A DNA stretch of 64,000 bases from Enterovibrio sp. JCM 19048 (GCA_001310415.1 BAXE01000019.1:1-64000); one strand, 5' to 3'; positions 52,649-62,565 are shown, counted from the first letter of the stretch. Notes: generated by a model not told the origin, from the letters alone. Program-made: numbers and translations.

Positions 52649-53196
52649 CTTGCGACTTCCTTAAACGGCTGATGTCTTCAATGAGGTGCAGGATCATCTG
52701 CAGCACCAGAATGCACAGTGCGACGAAAATCATGCCTTTCAGCAAGGCGGGGTAAGGGGCGTTGAGCACGGAGCCAGAGGTTTCAAGGCGTAAATCGCCC
52801 CAAGGGGCAAACCAAGACTCTTCCATGGTGAAGTAAGCGGCGTATGCAACATCCCCGAAAAGGCGAGGCCAAAAAAGTGGTGTACCAGATTGAGGTATAA
52901 ACGGCTTTTGGGCGACACGGCATCATAAAGCAACACTACGCGAACATGCTTATTGGTGGCAAAGGCGTAGAGGCCACCGAAGATAAACAGGGTTCCGCCG
53001 ATGAAGGAGGCGGTTTCATGCACCAGATGGTTGGGGCATTAAACGCGTAGCGCATCACGACTTCATAAAAGGAGATCAAGGCGGTGGCGATAAACATCAA
53101 GCTCAAGACGTTACCCAGGCGGACGATCGCCACATCAAGCCAATTGCGCGGCGCATCGTCACTGTTGTGGGGTGTCGGAGACGGATTAATTTGCAT
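52641..53196 (-). CDS. TRAP transporter small permease subunit, DctQ type (frame breaks near 53030 and 52850)
   Basis: About 185 residues with four helices. LDVAIVRLGNVLSLMFIATA and YEVVMRYAFNAPTIW begin the family fold, followed in other frames by VHETASFIGGTLFIFGGLYA, HVRVVLLYDAVSPKSRLYLN and, at the end, FVALCILVLQMILHLIEDIS. The motif R-Y-x-F-N-x-P-x-x-W is the DctQ hallmark. It links the binding protein to the large permease. Its start lies 56 bases after the binding-protein stop with a hairpin between them. Confidence 0.9.
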
Positions 53197-53213
53197 AGTA
53201 GTTCGTCCTGGTT

Positions 53214-53235
53214 GGGGAGGGCTATTCCCCTCCCC
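53214..53235 (-). promoter_or_regulatory. Perfect 8-bp GC hairpin between binding-protein and permease genes
   Basis: GGGGAGGG pairs perfectly with CCCTCCCC around a six-base loop, 18 bases past the binding-protein stop on the minus strand and without a T-tract. Confidence 0.65.
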
Positions 53236-53252
53236 GGAAACGAAAGAGAGGA

Positions 53253-54267
53253 TTAAAGCAAGCCGTTGCTGGTCAGGAAGGTCGTCACGGAGTCGTACAC
53301 TTTCTGCGCATTTGGCGAGCGCTCAGCAAATACCTGCCATTGTGTTTTGGCAATCTCGCGGAATTTCTTACGCTCGTCGCTAGACCAGTCGTGAATGGTG
53401 ATCTCAGGGTTCGCTTGCGCTTCAGCAACAGCGGCTTGGTCTGCGATTTTAAGCTGGGTGGTGATGTCATAAGAGAAATCACGGACGGAAGTTTTCAGGA
53501 TCTCCTGTAGATCAGCGGGCATGGCATCCCATTTTTCTGAGAGATGGAGATGTCAATCAGCGGCAGTGAGTGGAAACCAGGTTGCACCGGGTGGGTGGCG
53601 ATGTCGTTCATGCCCGCTTTTTGATTGGTGGAAAACACCGTGTAGTCAGCGGCATCGATAACGCCTTTGCTCAGGCCGGTAAACACTTCTGAGCCTGGCA
53701 GGTTAACCGGGGTGGCACCTGCCGCCGCGAATACTTGCTGAACCAAGCCTTCCGGGGCACGCAGCTTCAGGCCTTTTAGATCATCAACACCATTCAATGG
53801 TTTTTTGAAACGAATGACTCGACGCCAGTGGTCGATGCACCAATGAAATGCACACCGTATGGCGCATAAAGCTCGGTCATCAGTTCATTGCCGCCGCCGT
53901 AGTTCATGTATTGCAGCAGTTGTGTGGTATCAGACCAGGCCCCCACCATGTTGCCAATCAGGCCAAACGCAGGATCTTTGCCAGAGAAATAACCCGTGGC
54001 GGTGACATGACCGTCAATCACGCCTAATTTGATCGCATCTAGGGTTTCAGTATGCTTAACCACAGAGCCAACCGGCAGCAGATGGATTTCGATGCGGCCG
54101 TTAGACATTTTTTCAACACGTTCAGCCCAGTCTTCCTGCAGTTGGTAATTAAGGTCGCCCGATGGGTCAGACGATTGAATTTTCAGCGTGAAATCGGCAG
54201 CAAGTGCAGAGGTAGAAAGCAGTCCTGTTACAGTGGCAGCCAGCATGGCTTTTTTTAACATCTTCAT
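53253..54267 (-). CDS. TRAP transporter substrate-binding protein, DctP type (frame breaks near 53800 and 53540)
   Basis: About 337 residues. Signal peptide MKMLKKAMLAATVTGLLSTS, cut after ALA. DctP blocks: FTLKIQSSDPSGDLNYQLQE, WAERVEKMSNGRIEIHLLPV, then LKGLKLRAPEGLVQQVFAAA with the conserved arginine that binds the substrate carboxylate, and GLSKGVIDAADYTVFSTN. The carboxylate-binding arginine fits a sugar acid such as gluconate. It is the first gene of the gluconate operon, under the double GntR operator about 80-110 bases upstream. Confidence 0.92.
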
Positions 54268-54346
54268 TTTAGAGGTATCCTTATAGGTTCCACGTTATTG
54301 CTTTTTCGCGTTACTGATGTTTCTCGTTTAATCGCTCGGCATACTT

Positions 54347-54358
54347 GTTACCGGTAAC
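54347..54358. promoter_or_regulatory. GntR operator, proximal copy
   Basis: The perfect 12-bp palindrome GTTACCGGTAAC, flanked TT and GT, fits the Escherichia coli GntR operator pattern ATGTTA-N4-TAACAT. It lies 80 bases before the TRAP binding-protein start. The matching repressor is encoded in the same operon. Confidence 0.85.
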
Positions 54359-54369
54359 GTTGCAATATT

Positions 54370-54381
54370 GTTACCGGTAAC
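54370..54381. promoter_or_regulatory. GntR operator, distal copy
   Basis: A second identical GTTACCGGTAAC palindrome, with its centre exactly 23 bp from the first. This is about two helical turns, so two repressor dimers can sit on the same face of the DNA. Confidence 0.85.
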
Positions 54382-54532
54382 GCGGAACTAATTCCTAGAG
54401 CTAAATCACATATTCCTCATTTGTTAACGCAATGTTCTATGTTTGTGTGAAATGCAGTGCTCTGCCTTTTGATAAGAAAGGCGAACAATTAGTCTGGGGA
54501 ATGCTTGGATTTGTTGCAGAACGAACGTCCAG

Positions 54533-54556
54533 AAAATGGCCCGCAAGGGCCATTTT
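54533..54556. terminator. Terminator of the nhaC gene
   Basis: AAAATGGCCC-GCAA-GGGCCATTTT, a perfect 10-bp stem ending in TTTT on both strands. It lies 51 bases past the nhaC stop. Confidence 0.8.
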
Positions 54557-54607
54557 CAATGAGCTAGCGTGAAGTCGTGAGATTTGCGGGATGGAGATCA
54601 GTCGTCG

Positions 54608-56038
54608 TCAGAGGTCGCGCTCAATACTCGCTTCCCGCGGCTCGTTATCACCGGTTTTCCAAATCGTCCAGCCCATCACGCCAAACAAAATGGTGACCAG
54701 TGGGGAAATCCAACAGAAGAAATTAAAAGGCAGATAGGCGAGGGTGGCAACGCCAAGGGTCGCCGCCTGATACGCACCGCCGGAGTTCCACGGCACAAGG
54801 TTGGCGGTCACGGTGGCGGAATCTTCCACGGCGCGTGAGAGGTTTTCCGGCGCTAATCCCCGCTCTCGATACGCTTCGGCGTAGCTTCGCGCACTCATTA
54901 CAATGGCCATGTACTGGTCACACAGGATCAGATTGGCGCCAATGGCGGTCAGCACGGTAGAAACTATCAGCGAGCCCGTCGATTTCGCTGCCGAGAGAAT
55001 TTTATCGGCAATCACCCGAAGCTGGTTGGTGCGCTCCATCACCCCACCGAACATCATCGCCACAATGATCAAACTGATGGTGTACATCATCGAATCCAAC
55101 CCGCCGCGGCTTAGCAGTGAGTCCACATCTTCAATCCCGGTTTCAGAGGTATAGCCACCAAAAGCGACACTGGCGATGGCGTTGTAGTCCGCGCCCTGCA
55201 ACCCTGCTGCACAGACCGCACCGGCAATGACACCCAGCGCGATGCCGGGAATGGCAGGCATTTTCTTATAGCTAACAAACAACACCAATAACAACGGCAG
55301 GAATAAAACGGGGTTGATAAAAAAGGCGTTATCCAGCGTGGTCAGAATGGTGTTGATACGTTCAATGTTGCCGCCATCGGAGCTGTACTTCATGCCGAGC
55401 ACGGCTTCAATGATAAGGGTGAGGGTGATGCTGACGCCTGTGGTGTAGGACATGTGTTTAATGTGGGTGAACAGATCAGTGCCCGCCATGGCTGGCGCAA
55501 GGTTGGTGGTATCGGAAAGGGGAGACATCTTATCGCCGAAGTAGGCACCGGAAAGCACCGCACCGGCAACCAGCGGAAGGGGAAAGCCCAAGCCGCCACC
55601 GACCCCCATCAATGCCACGCCGATGGTACCGGTTGTCCCCCAGCTGGTGCCGGTAGCCAGTGAAGTCACTGCGCAGATAATCACACACGCAGGAAGGAAG
55701 ATCTCCGGTGCGAGGATTTTCAGGCCGTAGTAAATCAGGGTAGGCACCACTCCGGCGAGGATCCATACACCAATCAATGCACCCACAATCATCAGGATAA
55801 TCATCGCGGGCAAGGCGTTATAAATACCATTCACCATACCGCCCTGAATATCTTTCCACGAAAAACCGCATTTGAGTGCAATAAGGCTGGCGACAATAAC
55901 ACCCAGCAGCATGGGCACCTGCGGGTCTAAACCATAAAGCACAATGGAAACACTGATCCCGACAACCAGTGAAAGTAGGGACAAAACGGCTTCCCATAAT
56001 TTTGGCGCGCGGGCACCTTCTGGAATATCAGTCTTCAT
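54608..56038 (-). CDS. nhaC: Na+/H+ antiporter, NhaC family
   Basis: 476 residues, intact. Around eleven helices. Typical NhaC segments are ICAVTSLATGTSWGTTGTIG, VLSGAYFGDKMSPLSDTTNL and LVPWNSGGAYQAATLGV; the central GDKMSPLSDTTN and the late NSGGAY blocks carry the polar residues used for ion transport. It exchanges sodium for protons to keep internal pH and sodium low, or a related organic substrate as in some family members. The start at 56038 (MKTDIPEG) is preceded by GGAGG; an in-frame start 7 codons upstream overlaps that site. It is transcribed alone. Confidence 0.92.
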   Translation of the reverse strand: MKTDIPEGARAPKLWEAVLSLLSLVVGISVSIVLYGLDPQVPMLLGVIVASLIALKCGFSWKDIQGGMVNGIYNALPAMIILMIVGALIGVWILAGVVPTLIYYGLKILAPEIFLPACVIICAVTSLATGTSWGTTGTIGVALMGVGGGLGFPLPLVAGAVLSGAYFGDKMSPLSDTTNLAPAMAGTDLFTHIKHMSYTTGVSITLTLIIEAVLGMKYSSDGGNIERINTILTTLDNAFFINPVLFLPLLLVLFVSYKKMPAIPGIALGVIAGAVCAAGLQGADYNAIASVAFGGYTSETGIEDVDSLLSRGGLDSMMYTISLIIVAMMFGGVMERTNQLRVIADKILSAAKSTGSLIVSTVLTAIGANLILCDQYMAIVMSARSYAEAYRERGLAPENLSRAVEDSATVTANLVPWNSGGAYQAATLGVATLAYLPFNFFCWISPLVTILFGVMGWTIWKTGDNEPREASIERDL

Positions 56039-56392
56039 GCTACCTCCAGTTGTTGACATTTTGACTGAAAAAGATGACGTGCGACGCCAAGACCGGGTCG
56101 CAACGACACAGAAGTGAGGCGTGGTGGTATCGCGTCCCTGTCAGCAATAGCAATATTGACGAGTGGGTAGCTGTTTCGGCGGGTGATCGTATCCGGCGCC
56201 GCCATTAATCGCAGTGTGCGTTGGCGGGAAACGTTATGCTGCGCGTGGCTTTATAGGGCTAAGCTTCCTACCTCAATGTTTATCCTATGTGGGGCAGGGG
56301 GCTTATCGCGTTCAAGAAGTGAGATGTGTTAAGGATTTGTGTTGTTTTTCTGAATGCATGTATTCGGTTTCTGTTGAAAACCGTCTTTTTAT
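56039..56392. other. Intergenic region upstream of nhaC
   Basis: 354 bases between nhaC and the DUF4260 gene, both on the minus strand. It should hold the nhaC promoter. An 81-codon plus-strand frame at 56214-56459 is not supported by a ribosome site or family features. I see no other structure. Confidence 0.45.
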
Positions 56393-56773
56393 CTACTTTT
56401 GTTTTCCTATCCGGCCAAGGTGTGTGAATGAAAAGCCCTGCTGGTATTTGAGCCCGTAGCCGAGCGCCCGGTCAAAGCCGATATGCGCAAACCAGATAAG
56501 ACAAATTGGCAATGCCGCCGGAAACGGGATAAACGCAGCCAGAACGATGAGCAGGAAAGGGCCGATCGAGGAGTGGGTGATATTGTAGGCTATCGCACCA
56601 ATGCGGGGGCCGGCCAAAAACGCCAGCAGTGCGATATCAGGCAGCAGGATCCAGGTAAAAAACATCGACCAGGCGAACCCTTGCTGGTGGTAAAGCGCAA
56701 GTGCAGCCAGAAATAGCCCAAGACCTTCCAGTCTCAATACGTTTCGCACGTTTCCCTGTGCTGCACCTGTCAT
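56393..56773 (-). CDS. DUF4260 family membrane protein
   Basis: 126 residues, intact, with four hydrophobic helices. The order LRLEGLGLFLAALALYHQQG, WILLPDIALLAFLAGPRIGA, YNITHSSIGPF and LIWFAHIGFDRALGYGLKY is the DUF4260 pattern, including the conserved YNxxHS and HIGxDRxxGYGLKY motifs. Function unknown; widely found in bacteria as a lone inner-membrane protein. It starts 13 bases after the stop of the next gene upstream, so the two form a pair. Confidence 0.88.
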   Translation of the reverse strand: MTGAAQGNVRNVLRLEGLGLFLAALALYHQQGFAWSMFFTWILLPDIALLAFLAGPRIGAIAYNITHSSIGPFLLIVLAAFIPFPAALPICLIWFAHIGFDRALGYGLKYQQGFSFTHLGRIGKQK

Positions 56774-56786
56774 AGGTTTTCCTTAC

Positions 56787-57227
56787 TCAGTGAAAAGTCG
56801 CCCGGTTGGTATAGGCGAGGCTGTCGAACAGCGCGACCGCTTCAGCGTAATCGGCTTCGTCATCCAGATAAATGCCCAACTGAATATAGCTGGTATGGGA
56901 AAAAGCAAAGCCGTACATGGAAGCTACTTTGAAATCGTTGGTTTCTTCAAACAGGCGGTAGCGGTAACGGAGGACGCCATTTTCATCGCTTTCAAAGGTA
57001 TCGAAAGCTTCGCTGGCCTGATCTTCCCGCACCCATTCCAACGCGTCTTCACGTGATTCAATCGCGTCGATTCCCCAGATAAAACACCAGATCGTCATCC
57101 CCGGTCGCCACAACACCAGATCGCCATCTTCCATCCGGCTTTCAAAAGGCTCCGGCAGGGTCAGTGCCCATTCATCAGTCAGTGCATATTCGCCAGAAAC
57201 GGCGTCGAGTTCGTTTACGTTTTGCAT
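56787..57227 (-). CDS. Hypothetical cytoplasmic protein
   Basis: About 146 residues, not recognised. The start at 57227 (MQNVNELDAVSGEYALTDEW) was chosen because the region before it in the longer frame overlaps the ribose operon control region and lacks family-like sequence. The protein is acidic (pI clearly low) with LVLWRPGMTIWCFIWGID and a C-terminal YIQLGIYLDDEADYAEAVAL segment. No signal peptide or membrane helix is present. It resembles small immunity- or YbjN-like alpha/beta proteins in general character only; no function is claimed. Confidence 0.65.
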   Translation of the reverse strand: MQNVNELDAVSGEYALTDEWALTLPEPFESRMEDGDLVLWRPGMTIWCFIWGIDAIESREDALEWVREDQASEAFDTFESDENGVLRYRYRLFEETNDFKVASMYGFAFSHTSYIQLGIYLDDEADYAEAVALFDSLAYTNRATFH

Positions 57228-57440
57228 GTGGGTGATTGCGCAAATTGCGGTAGTCGCAAAGTCGTTCAAGATGCAGGCAAGACTACCACTGTTGACGATG
57301 AAGTGCGCGGAAAAAGGTACTTTTCGGTTCGATTGACTGGACACGGCGACCTTCTGAAAGTGAGTCAGCTCAAATTTTCCTGTCAATCTGCAACCAAATC
57401 AGGGATCAAAATCACGCATGCAAACTCCTCATAAAGATCT

Positions 57441-57456
57441 ATCGAAACGTTTCGAT
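57441..57456. promoter_or_regulatory. RbsR operator, distal copy
   Basis: ATCGAAACGTTTCGAT, a perfect 16-bp palindrome with core CGAAACGTTTCG, matches the Escherichia coli ribose repressor site. The repressor gene rbsR is at the end of this operon. Confidence 0.85.
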
Positions 57457-57465
57457 TATTGTCAG

Positions 57466-57477
57466 CGAAACGTTTCG
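57466..57477. promoter_or_regulatory. RbsR operator, proximal copy
   Basis: A second CGAAACGTTTCG core in TCAGCGAAACGTTTCGATG, with its centre 23 bp from the first. Its left flank TCAG is identical to the enteric RbsR consensus. It lies about 80 bases before the rbsD start. Confidence 0.85.
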
Positions 57478-57555
57478 ATGAGATCGGATTCCGGCGCGGA
57501 AAATCAAAACGAACCGGAGACTCATCGACAATTAGCCGCTGTAGAAGGTTAACAA

Positions 57556-57974
57556 ATGAAAAAAACACCTTACTGAATTCTGACATTGCCCATTTAGTTT
57601 CCACGCTTGGCCACACCGACGAATACACCATTTGTGATGCCGGTTTGCCTATTCCCCAGCATGTTGCACGCATTGATCTGGCGCTGACCCATGGCGTGCC
57701 GGGCTTTATTGAAACGGTGCGTGTAGTGCTGAGTGAATCACAAATCGAAGGCGTGATTCTGGCGGAAGAGTTCGCCACCGTGAGCCAGAGTGCCACGAAG
57801 CGCTGATCCAGGAAATCCGCCAGGAAGAAGCGCGCAGCGGGAAAAATATCGCTATCCAATACGTTTCCCACGAAGCTTTCAAACTGCGCACCCACGACAG
57901 CCATGCGGTGATCCGCACCGGTGAATGCACGCCATACGCAAATGTGATTTTTCAGGCTGGCGTCGTTTTTCTAA
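57556..57974 (+). CDS. rbsD: D-ribose pyranase (frame breaks near 57563, 57795 and 57968)
   Basis: About 139 residues. With one base restored after MKK the protein reads [20 protein letters not shown], then [10 protein letters not shown] with the catalytic His and Asp region, and [14 protein letters not shown]. After a second break it continues [16 protein letters not shown] and [20 protein letters not shown]. The ending CxPYANVIxxAGVxF is the RbsD finish, so a stop at 57972-57974 is likely (one extra T in the TTTTT run as read; otherwise the frame runs to 58012). It interconverts pyranose and furanose forms of ribose to supply RbsK. Confidence 0.92.
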
Positions 57975-58008
57975 GCGCTTTGGATTTGAGTGAGACGAGG
58001 ACATTCCT

Positions 58009-59511
58009 ATGACTCAGGCAATATTGCAACTCAGCGAGATTGAGAAAGCTTTTCCCGGTGTGAAGGCGCTAGATAAAGCGAGCCTGAACGTTTACCCAGG
58101 GCGCGTAATGGCGTTAATGGGCGAAAACGGCGCAGGCAAATCGACGCTGATGAAAGTGCTGACCGGCATCTATTCGCTGGATGGCGGCGCGATCCGTTAC
58201 GAAGACAAACCAGCGGCATTCAAAGGACCACGGGATTCACAGCAGGCGGGTATCAGCATCATCCACCAGGAACTGAACCTGATCCCGGATCTGACCATTG
58301 CGGAAAATATCTTCCTTGGCCGCGAATTCACAACGCCGTTTGGCCGCGTGCAGTGGGACAAAATGTACGCTGAGGCGGATAAATTACTGGCGCGCCTGAA
58401 CGTGAAACACAGCGCTAAAACCCTGCTGGGTGCGTTGAGCCTTGGCGAGCAGCAAATGGTTGAAATCGCCAAAGCGCTGTCGTTTGAATCCAAAGTCATC
58501 ATCATGGATGAACCAACAGATGCGCTGACAGATACGGAAACCGAATCCCTGTTCAAGGTGATTAACGAACTGCGCGATCAAGGTTGCGGCATTGTTATAT
58601 CTCCCACCGCTTAAAAGAAATCTTCACCATTTGTGACGACATCACGGTACTTCGCGACGGTAAGTTTATCGGCGAATGTCAGGTGAAAGATATCGATGAA
58701 GACCGTCTGATCGAAATGATGGTGGGTCGCAAGCTGGAAGAGCAGTACCCACGCATTGCTGTCACCCACGGCGACACCTGTCTGGAAGTAAAAAATGTTT
58801 CCGGCTCCGGCGTGAAAGACGTGAGTTTCACCCTCAAACGCGGCGAAATCCTCGGCGTTTCAGCCTGATGGGCGCGGGTCGTACAGAGCTGATGAAGGTG
58901 ATTTACGGTGCGCTGCCACGCGACGGTGGCGATGTGGTGCTGAACGGCAAAACCGTCAACCCCATCAGCCCGCGCGATGGCCTGAGCAACGGGATTGCCT
59001 ATATCTCGGAAGACCGTAAGGGCGATGGCCTGATCCTTGGCCTTTCCGTCAAAGAAAACATGTCTATCTGTTCGCTGGATAAGCTCTCCAACGGCGTGCA
59101 AATCCGCCACGGCGACGAAGTAATGGCGGTGGATGACTTTATCAAACTCTTCAACATCAAAACCCCGACCCGTGAGCAGCTTATCGGCAACCTTTCCGGC
59201 GGTAACCAGCAGAAAGTGGCGATTGCCAAAGGCTAATGACCAAACCTCGCGTGCTTATCCTCGACGAGCCAACCCGCGGCGTCGATGTGGGGGCGAAGAA
59301 AGAAATCTACCAGCTTATCAACCGATTCAAAGCCGAAGGCATGAGCATCATTCTGGTTTCTTCCGATATGCCGGAAGTGCTGGGCATGAGCGACCGTATC
59401 ATGGTGATGCATGAAGGCCGCATTACCGGCGAGTTTGATGCCAAAGACGCCGATCAAGAAACACTACTGGCCTGCGCTGTAGGTAAATACGTTAAGAAGG
59501 ATGCAGCATGA
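58009..59511 (+). CDS. rbsA: Ribose ABC transporter ATP-binding protein (frame breaks near 58600, 58865 and 59235)
   Basis: About 501 residues with two ATPase domains. The first has [25 protein letters not shown] and [11 protein letters not shown] followed by ISHRLKEIF. The second begins [14 protein letters not shown], lacking the usual Walker A lysine as is normal in RbsA, and contains [35 protein letters not shown] and [25 protein letters not shown] in the first domain replaces the common DEPTA. All three breaks are single-base losses; at the last, AAGGCTAATG should read through LMTKPRVL. It powers ribose import and overlaps rbsC by 4 bases. Confidence 0.94.
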
Positions 59512-60488
59512 GTACCAACGCCGTAACCCAAACCAGCACTGACAGCAAAAAGCTGTTTAGTAAAGCGTGGTTGATTGAACAAAAATCCCTGATTGCGCTC
59601 TTGTGCCTGATTGTCGTGGTGTCATTCCTGAACCCGAACTTTTTCACCGTCGACAACATCTTAAACATCCTGCGCCAGACCTCAGTCAACGCCATTATCG
59701 CAGTGGGTATGACGCTGGTTATCCTGACTGCGGGTATCGATCTTAGCGTCGGCTCTGTGCTCGCACTTTGTGGCGCATTTGCTGCAACCCTGATAGGCAT
59801 GGAAGTGCCTGTGCTGGTGGCCGTGCCAACTGCCTTGTTCGCCGGTGCCGTGCTGGGCGCGATTTCCGGCATCATCATCGCCAAAGGCAAGGTACAGGCA
59901 TTTATCGCCACCTTGGTCACCATGACGCTGCTGCGCGGCGTGACCATGGTGTACACCAAAGGCCGCCCAATCTCGACCGGTTTTACTGACACGGCTGACG
60001 CATTTGCCTGGTTCGGTACTGGCTACGCGCTGGGTATTCCGGTTCCTGTCTGGATCATGGTGGTGGTATTTGCTGCGGTCTGGTACCTGCTGAACCACAC
60101 CCGTTTCGGCCGCTATATCTATGCGCTGGGCGGCAATGAATCTGCGACCCGTCTGTCCGGTATCGACGTCGATAAAGTCAAAATTGGTGCGTATGCGATT
60201 TGTGGTCTGCTGGCAGCATTGGCGGGCATCATCGTGACCTCACGCTTGTCTTCGGCTCAACCAACCGCAGGTATGGGCTACGAGCTGGATGCAATTGCAG
60301 CTGTGGTTCTGGGTGGTACCAGCCTGATGGGCGGTAAAGGCCGCATTATGGGCACCCTGATTGGTGCGCTGATCATCGGCTTCCTCAATAACGCGCTGAA
60401 CCTGCTCGACGTTTCTTCCTACTACCAGATGATTGCCAAAGCAGTGGTGATTCTGCTGGCGGTCATGGTCGACAACAAAAACAAGTAA
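59508..60488 (+). CDS. rbsC: Ribose ABC transporter permease
   Basis: 326 residues, intact. Blocks: [78 protein letters not shown] and [20 protein letters not shown]. These are the standard RbsC/branched sugar permease blocks with about ten helices. As a homodimer it forms the membrane channel with RbsA. The start overlaps the rbsA stop in an ATGA. Confidence 0.97.
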   Translation: MSTNAVTQTSTDSKKLFSKAWLIEQKSLIALLCLIVVVSFLNPNFFTVDNILNILRQTSVNAIIAVGMTLVILTAGIDLSVGSVLALCGAFAATLIGMEVPVLVAVPTALFAGAVLGAISGIIIAKGKVQAFIATLVTMTLLRGVTMVYTKGRPISTGFTDTADAFAWFGTGYALGIPVPVWIMVVVFAAVWYLLNHTRFGRYIYALGGNESATRLSGIDVDKVKIGAYAICGLLAALAGIIVTSRLSSAQPTAGMGYELDAIAAVVLGGTSLMGGKGRIMGTLIGALIIGFLNNALNLLDVSSYYQMIAKAVVILLAVMVDNKNK

Positions 60489-60522
60489 CCCTACGAAACA
60501 ACAATCAGTAAACGTGTAGAAC

Positions 60523-60546
60523 GCGCTGCTGCAACGACAGCAGCGC
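60523..60546 (+). promoter_or_regulatory. Perfect 9-bp hairpin between rbsC and rbsB
   Basis: GCGCTGCTG pairs perfectly with CAGCAGCGC around a six-base loop, 26 bases before the rbsB start. It could protect or set the 5-prime end of an rbsB-enriched transcript. There is no T-tract. Confidence 0.65.
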
Positions 60547-60571
60547 ACCATAAAACAAAAGGATGTAGACA

Positions 60572-61450
60572 ATGAAAAAACTTTCCATGCTTATCTCAGC
60601 GGCACTGCTTTCTTCAACCGTTTCTGTGGCTGCACAGGCGCAGGACACCATGGCGATTGTGGTATCAACCCTGAATAACCCATTCTTCGTTACCATGAAA
60701 GAAGGCGCGGAAAACAAAGCCAAGGAACTGGGTTACGACCTGATTGTGCTGGATTCGCAAAACGACCCGAGCAAAGAGCTTTCCAACGTGGAAGATTTGA
60801 CCGTTCGCGGCGTGAAGGCGATTCTGATCAACCCAACGGATTCTGCTGCGGTTTCTAATGCTATCCGCATTGCCAACCGCAGCGAGATCCCAGTACTGAC
60901 GCTTGACCGCGGTGCGCAGCGTGGTGAAGTGGTGAGCCACATTGCGTCTGACAACGTGGCAGGCGGTGAAATGGCCGGTAAATTCATCATGGAGAAAGTG
61001 GGCGAGAAGGCTAAGGTTATCCAGCTGGAAGGTATTGCCGGTACGTCAGCAGCCCGTGAGCGTGGCGAAGGTTTTATGAACGTGGTAAATGGCGGTTCGA
61101 TGGAACTGCTGGCGAGCCAGCCTGCTGATTTCGACCGTACCAAAGGTCTGAACGTGATGGAAAACATGCTGGCAGCGAACCCAGATGTTCAGGCGGTTTT
61201 TGCACAAAACGATGAAATGGCACTGGGCGCACTGCGTGCGGTTCAGGCGTCTGGCAAAAACGTGCTGATTGTGGGTTTTGACGGCACAGACGACGGTATT
61301 GCTGCGGTAAACCGTGGCAAACTGGCGGCGACCATTGCACAGCAACCAGAGCTGATTGGCGCGATGGGCGTGGAAATGGCAGACAAAGTGCTGAAAGGCG
61401 AAGCGGTTGAGAAATCGATTCCGGTTCCGCTGAAAGTGGTGACTCAGTAA
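60572..61450 (+). CDS. rbsB: Ribose ABC transporter substrate-binding protein
   Basis: 292 residues, intact. Signal peptide [20 protein letters not shown], cut after AQA. Then [76 protein letters not shown] and [20 protein letters not shown] match RbsB, including the Arg, Asp and Asn residues that hold ribose. A ribosome site (AAAAGGATG) lies 7-13 bases upstream. It binds ribose in the periplasm and may also serve chemotaxis through a Trg-like receptor. Confidence 0.97.
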   Translation: MKKLSMLISAALLSSTVSVAAQAQDTMAIVVSTLNNPFFVTMKEGAENKAKELGYDLIVLDSQNDPSKELSNVEDLTVRGVKAILINPTDSAAVSNAIRIANRSEIPVLTLDRGAQRGEVVSHIASDNVAGGEMAGKFIMEKVGEKAKVIQLEGIAGTSAARERGEGFMNVVNGGSMELLASQPADFDRTKGLNVMENMLAANPDVQAVFAQNDEMALGALRAVQASGKNVLIVGFDGTDDGIAAVNRGKLAATIAQQPELIGAMGVEMADKVLKGEAVEKSIPVPLKVVTQ

Positions 61451-61470
61451 GCGTTTAAGCGCGAACCCCA

Positions 61471-61537
61471 CCCTAACCCTCCCCTTGAAAAGGGGAGGGA
61501 ATTTAAAGCCCTAGCTCTCTTGATAAGGGGAGGGAAT
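61471..61537. repeat. GC-rich tandem hairpin repeat between rbsB and rbsK
   Basis: CCCTCCCCTT pairs with AAGGGGAGGG (61477-61499). The unit AAGGGGAGGGAAT recurs 35 bases on (61525-61537) next to a degenerate CCCTAGCTCTCTT left arm. It looks like a REP/BIME-type intergenic repeat and separates the transporter genes from rbsK and rbsR, where it could reduce downstream expression. Confidence 0.65.
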
Positions 61538-61635
61538 ATCAAAGCGGATTGCTTTGCCGTCTTGAACAAGACACCAAATCAATCTGTTTTACTGACAACA
61601 ATAAAACCTCCCACTGAGAGGTTGAGGACAGCTCA

Positions 61636-62552
61636 ATGAATAAGTTAGTGGTTTTAGGGAGCGTTAACGCTGACCACGTGCTGCAGGTGCCTTCTTTTCC
61701 CCGTCCGGGTGAAACCCTGCATGGTCGCAATTATCAGGTTATTCCAGGCGGAAAAGGGGCGAATCAGGCGGTGGCGGCTGCGCGTCTGAATGCGGATATC
61801 GGCTTTATTGCTGCGTGGGTGATGACCCGTTTGGTATCAATATCCGTGAAAGCTTTAAGTGCGATGGCATTAATATCGGTGGCGTGAAAATGCAGGCGGA
61901 CTGCCGACCGGCATTGCATGATTCAGGTGTCAGACAGCGGCGAGAACAGCATTTGTATTTCCGCCGAAGCCAATGCCAAACTGACGGCGCAGGCGGTTGA
62001 ACCTGAGCTGGAACGAATCCGCCAGCCGAATACCTGCTGATGCAATTGGAAACTCCGATGGATGGTATCGAACGCGCGGCGCAGGTGGCGAAAGAGCATG
62101 GCACCAAGGTTATCCTGAACCCGGCACCCGCCCGTGAGCTGCCGGAAAGTCTGCTGGCTTGCGTGGATATCATTACTCCGAATGAAACCGAAGCCGAAGT
62201 GCTGACAGGTATCAAAGTGGATGATGAAGTCACGGCTAAGGCTGCGGCGGCCAAGCTGCACGAAAAGGGCATTGAAACCGTGATGATCACCTTGGGTGCA
62301 AAAGGCGTGTATGTCAGCCAGCAAGGCGAAGGAAAAATCGTTCCGGGATTCCGCGTGGAAGCGACAGACACCACGGCCGCAGGCGATACCTTCAATGGCG
62401 CATTCGTGACTGGTTTAATGGAATCAATGCCTTTAGAATCAGCCATTAAGTTCGCTCATGCTGCGGCAGCGATTTCAGTGACCCGCTTCGGGGCACAAAC
62501 GTCTATCCCAACCCGTGAGGAAGTGGACGCCTTTTTGCAACAAAACGCCTGA
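61636..62552 (+). CDS. rbsK: Ribokinase (frame breaks near 61820 to 62020)
   Basis: About 305 residues of the PfkB family. The N-terminus LVVLGSVNADHVLQVPSFPR, then PGGKGANQAVAAARL carries the GGKGANQA substrate motif. The middle is spread over other frames (VGDDPFGINIRESF; GENSICISAEANAKL). The last 170 residues are continuous: KVILNPAPARELPE, DIITPNETEAEVLTG, and the catalytic block DTTAAGDTFNGAFVTGLMES with its base aspartate. It phosphorylates ribose to ribose-5-phosphate. The ribosome site before ATG 61636 is GAGGTTGAGGA. Confidence 0.94.
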
Positions 62553-62565
62553 TTAAGGAGATCGC

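Larger units (their letters stand above)
54268..54607. other. Intergenic control region of the gluconate operon
   Basis: 340 bases containing two GntR operators (54347-54358 and 54370-54381) and the nhaC terminator (54533-54556). The promoter for the TRAP-gntK-gnd-gntR transcript should overlap or flank the operators; a clear -35/-10 pair could not be fixed. Nothing else is seen. Confidence 0.6.
57228..57555. other. Control region of the ribose operon
   Basis: 328 bases between a minus-strand gene and rbsD. It carries two RbsR operators at 57441-57456 and 57466-57477. The operon promoter must overlap them. A coding-like minus-strand extension (57228-57386) is discounted. Confidence 0.65.

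Noticed and set aside
57228..57386. N-terminal extension of the 146-residue hypothetical protein
   Set aside because: Extension runs toward the RbsR control region, lacks family-like sequence, and an internal ATG fits better.
61471..61537. Possible CRISPR repeat
   Set aside because: Only two copies, the unit is self-complementary and there are no spacers of regular length.
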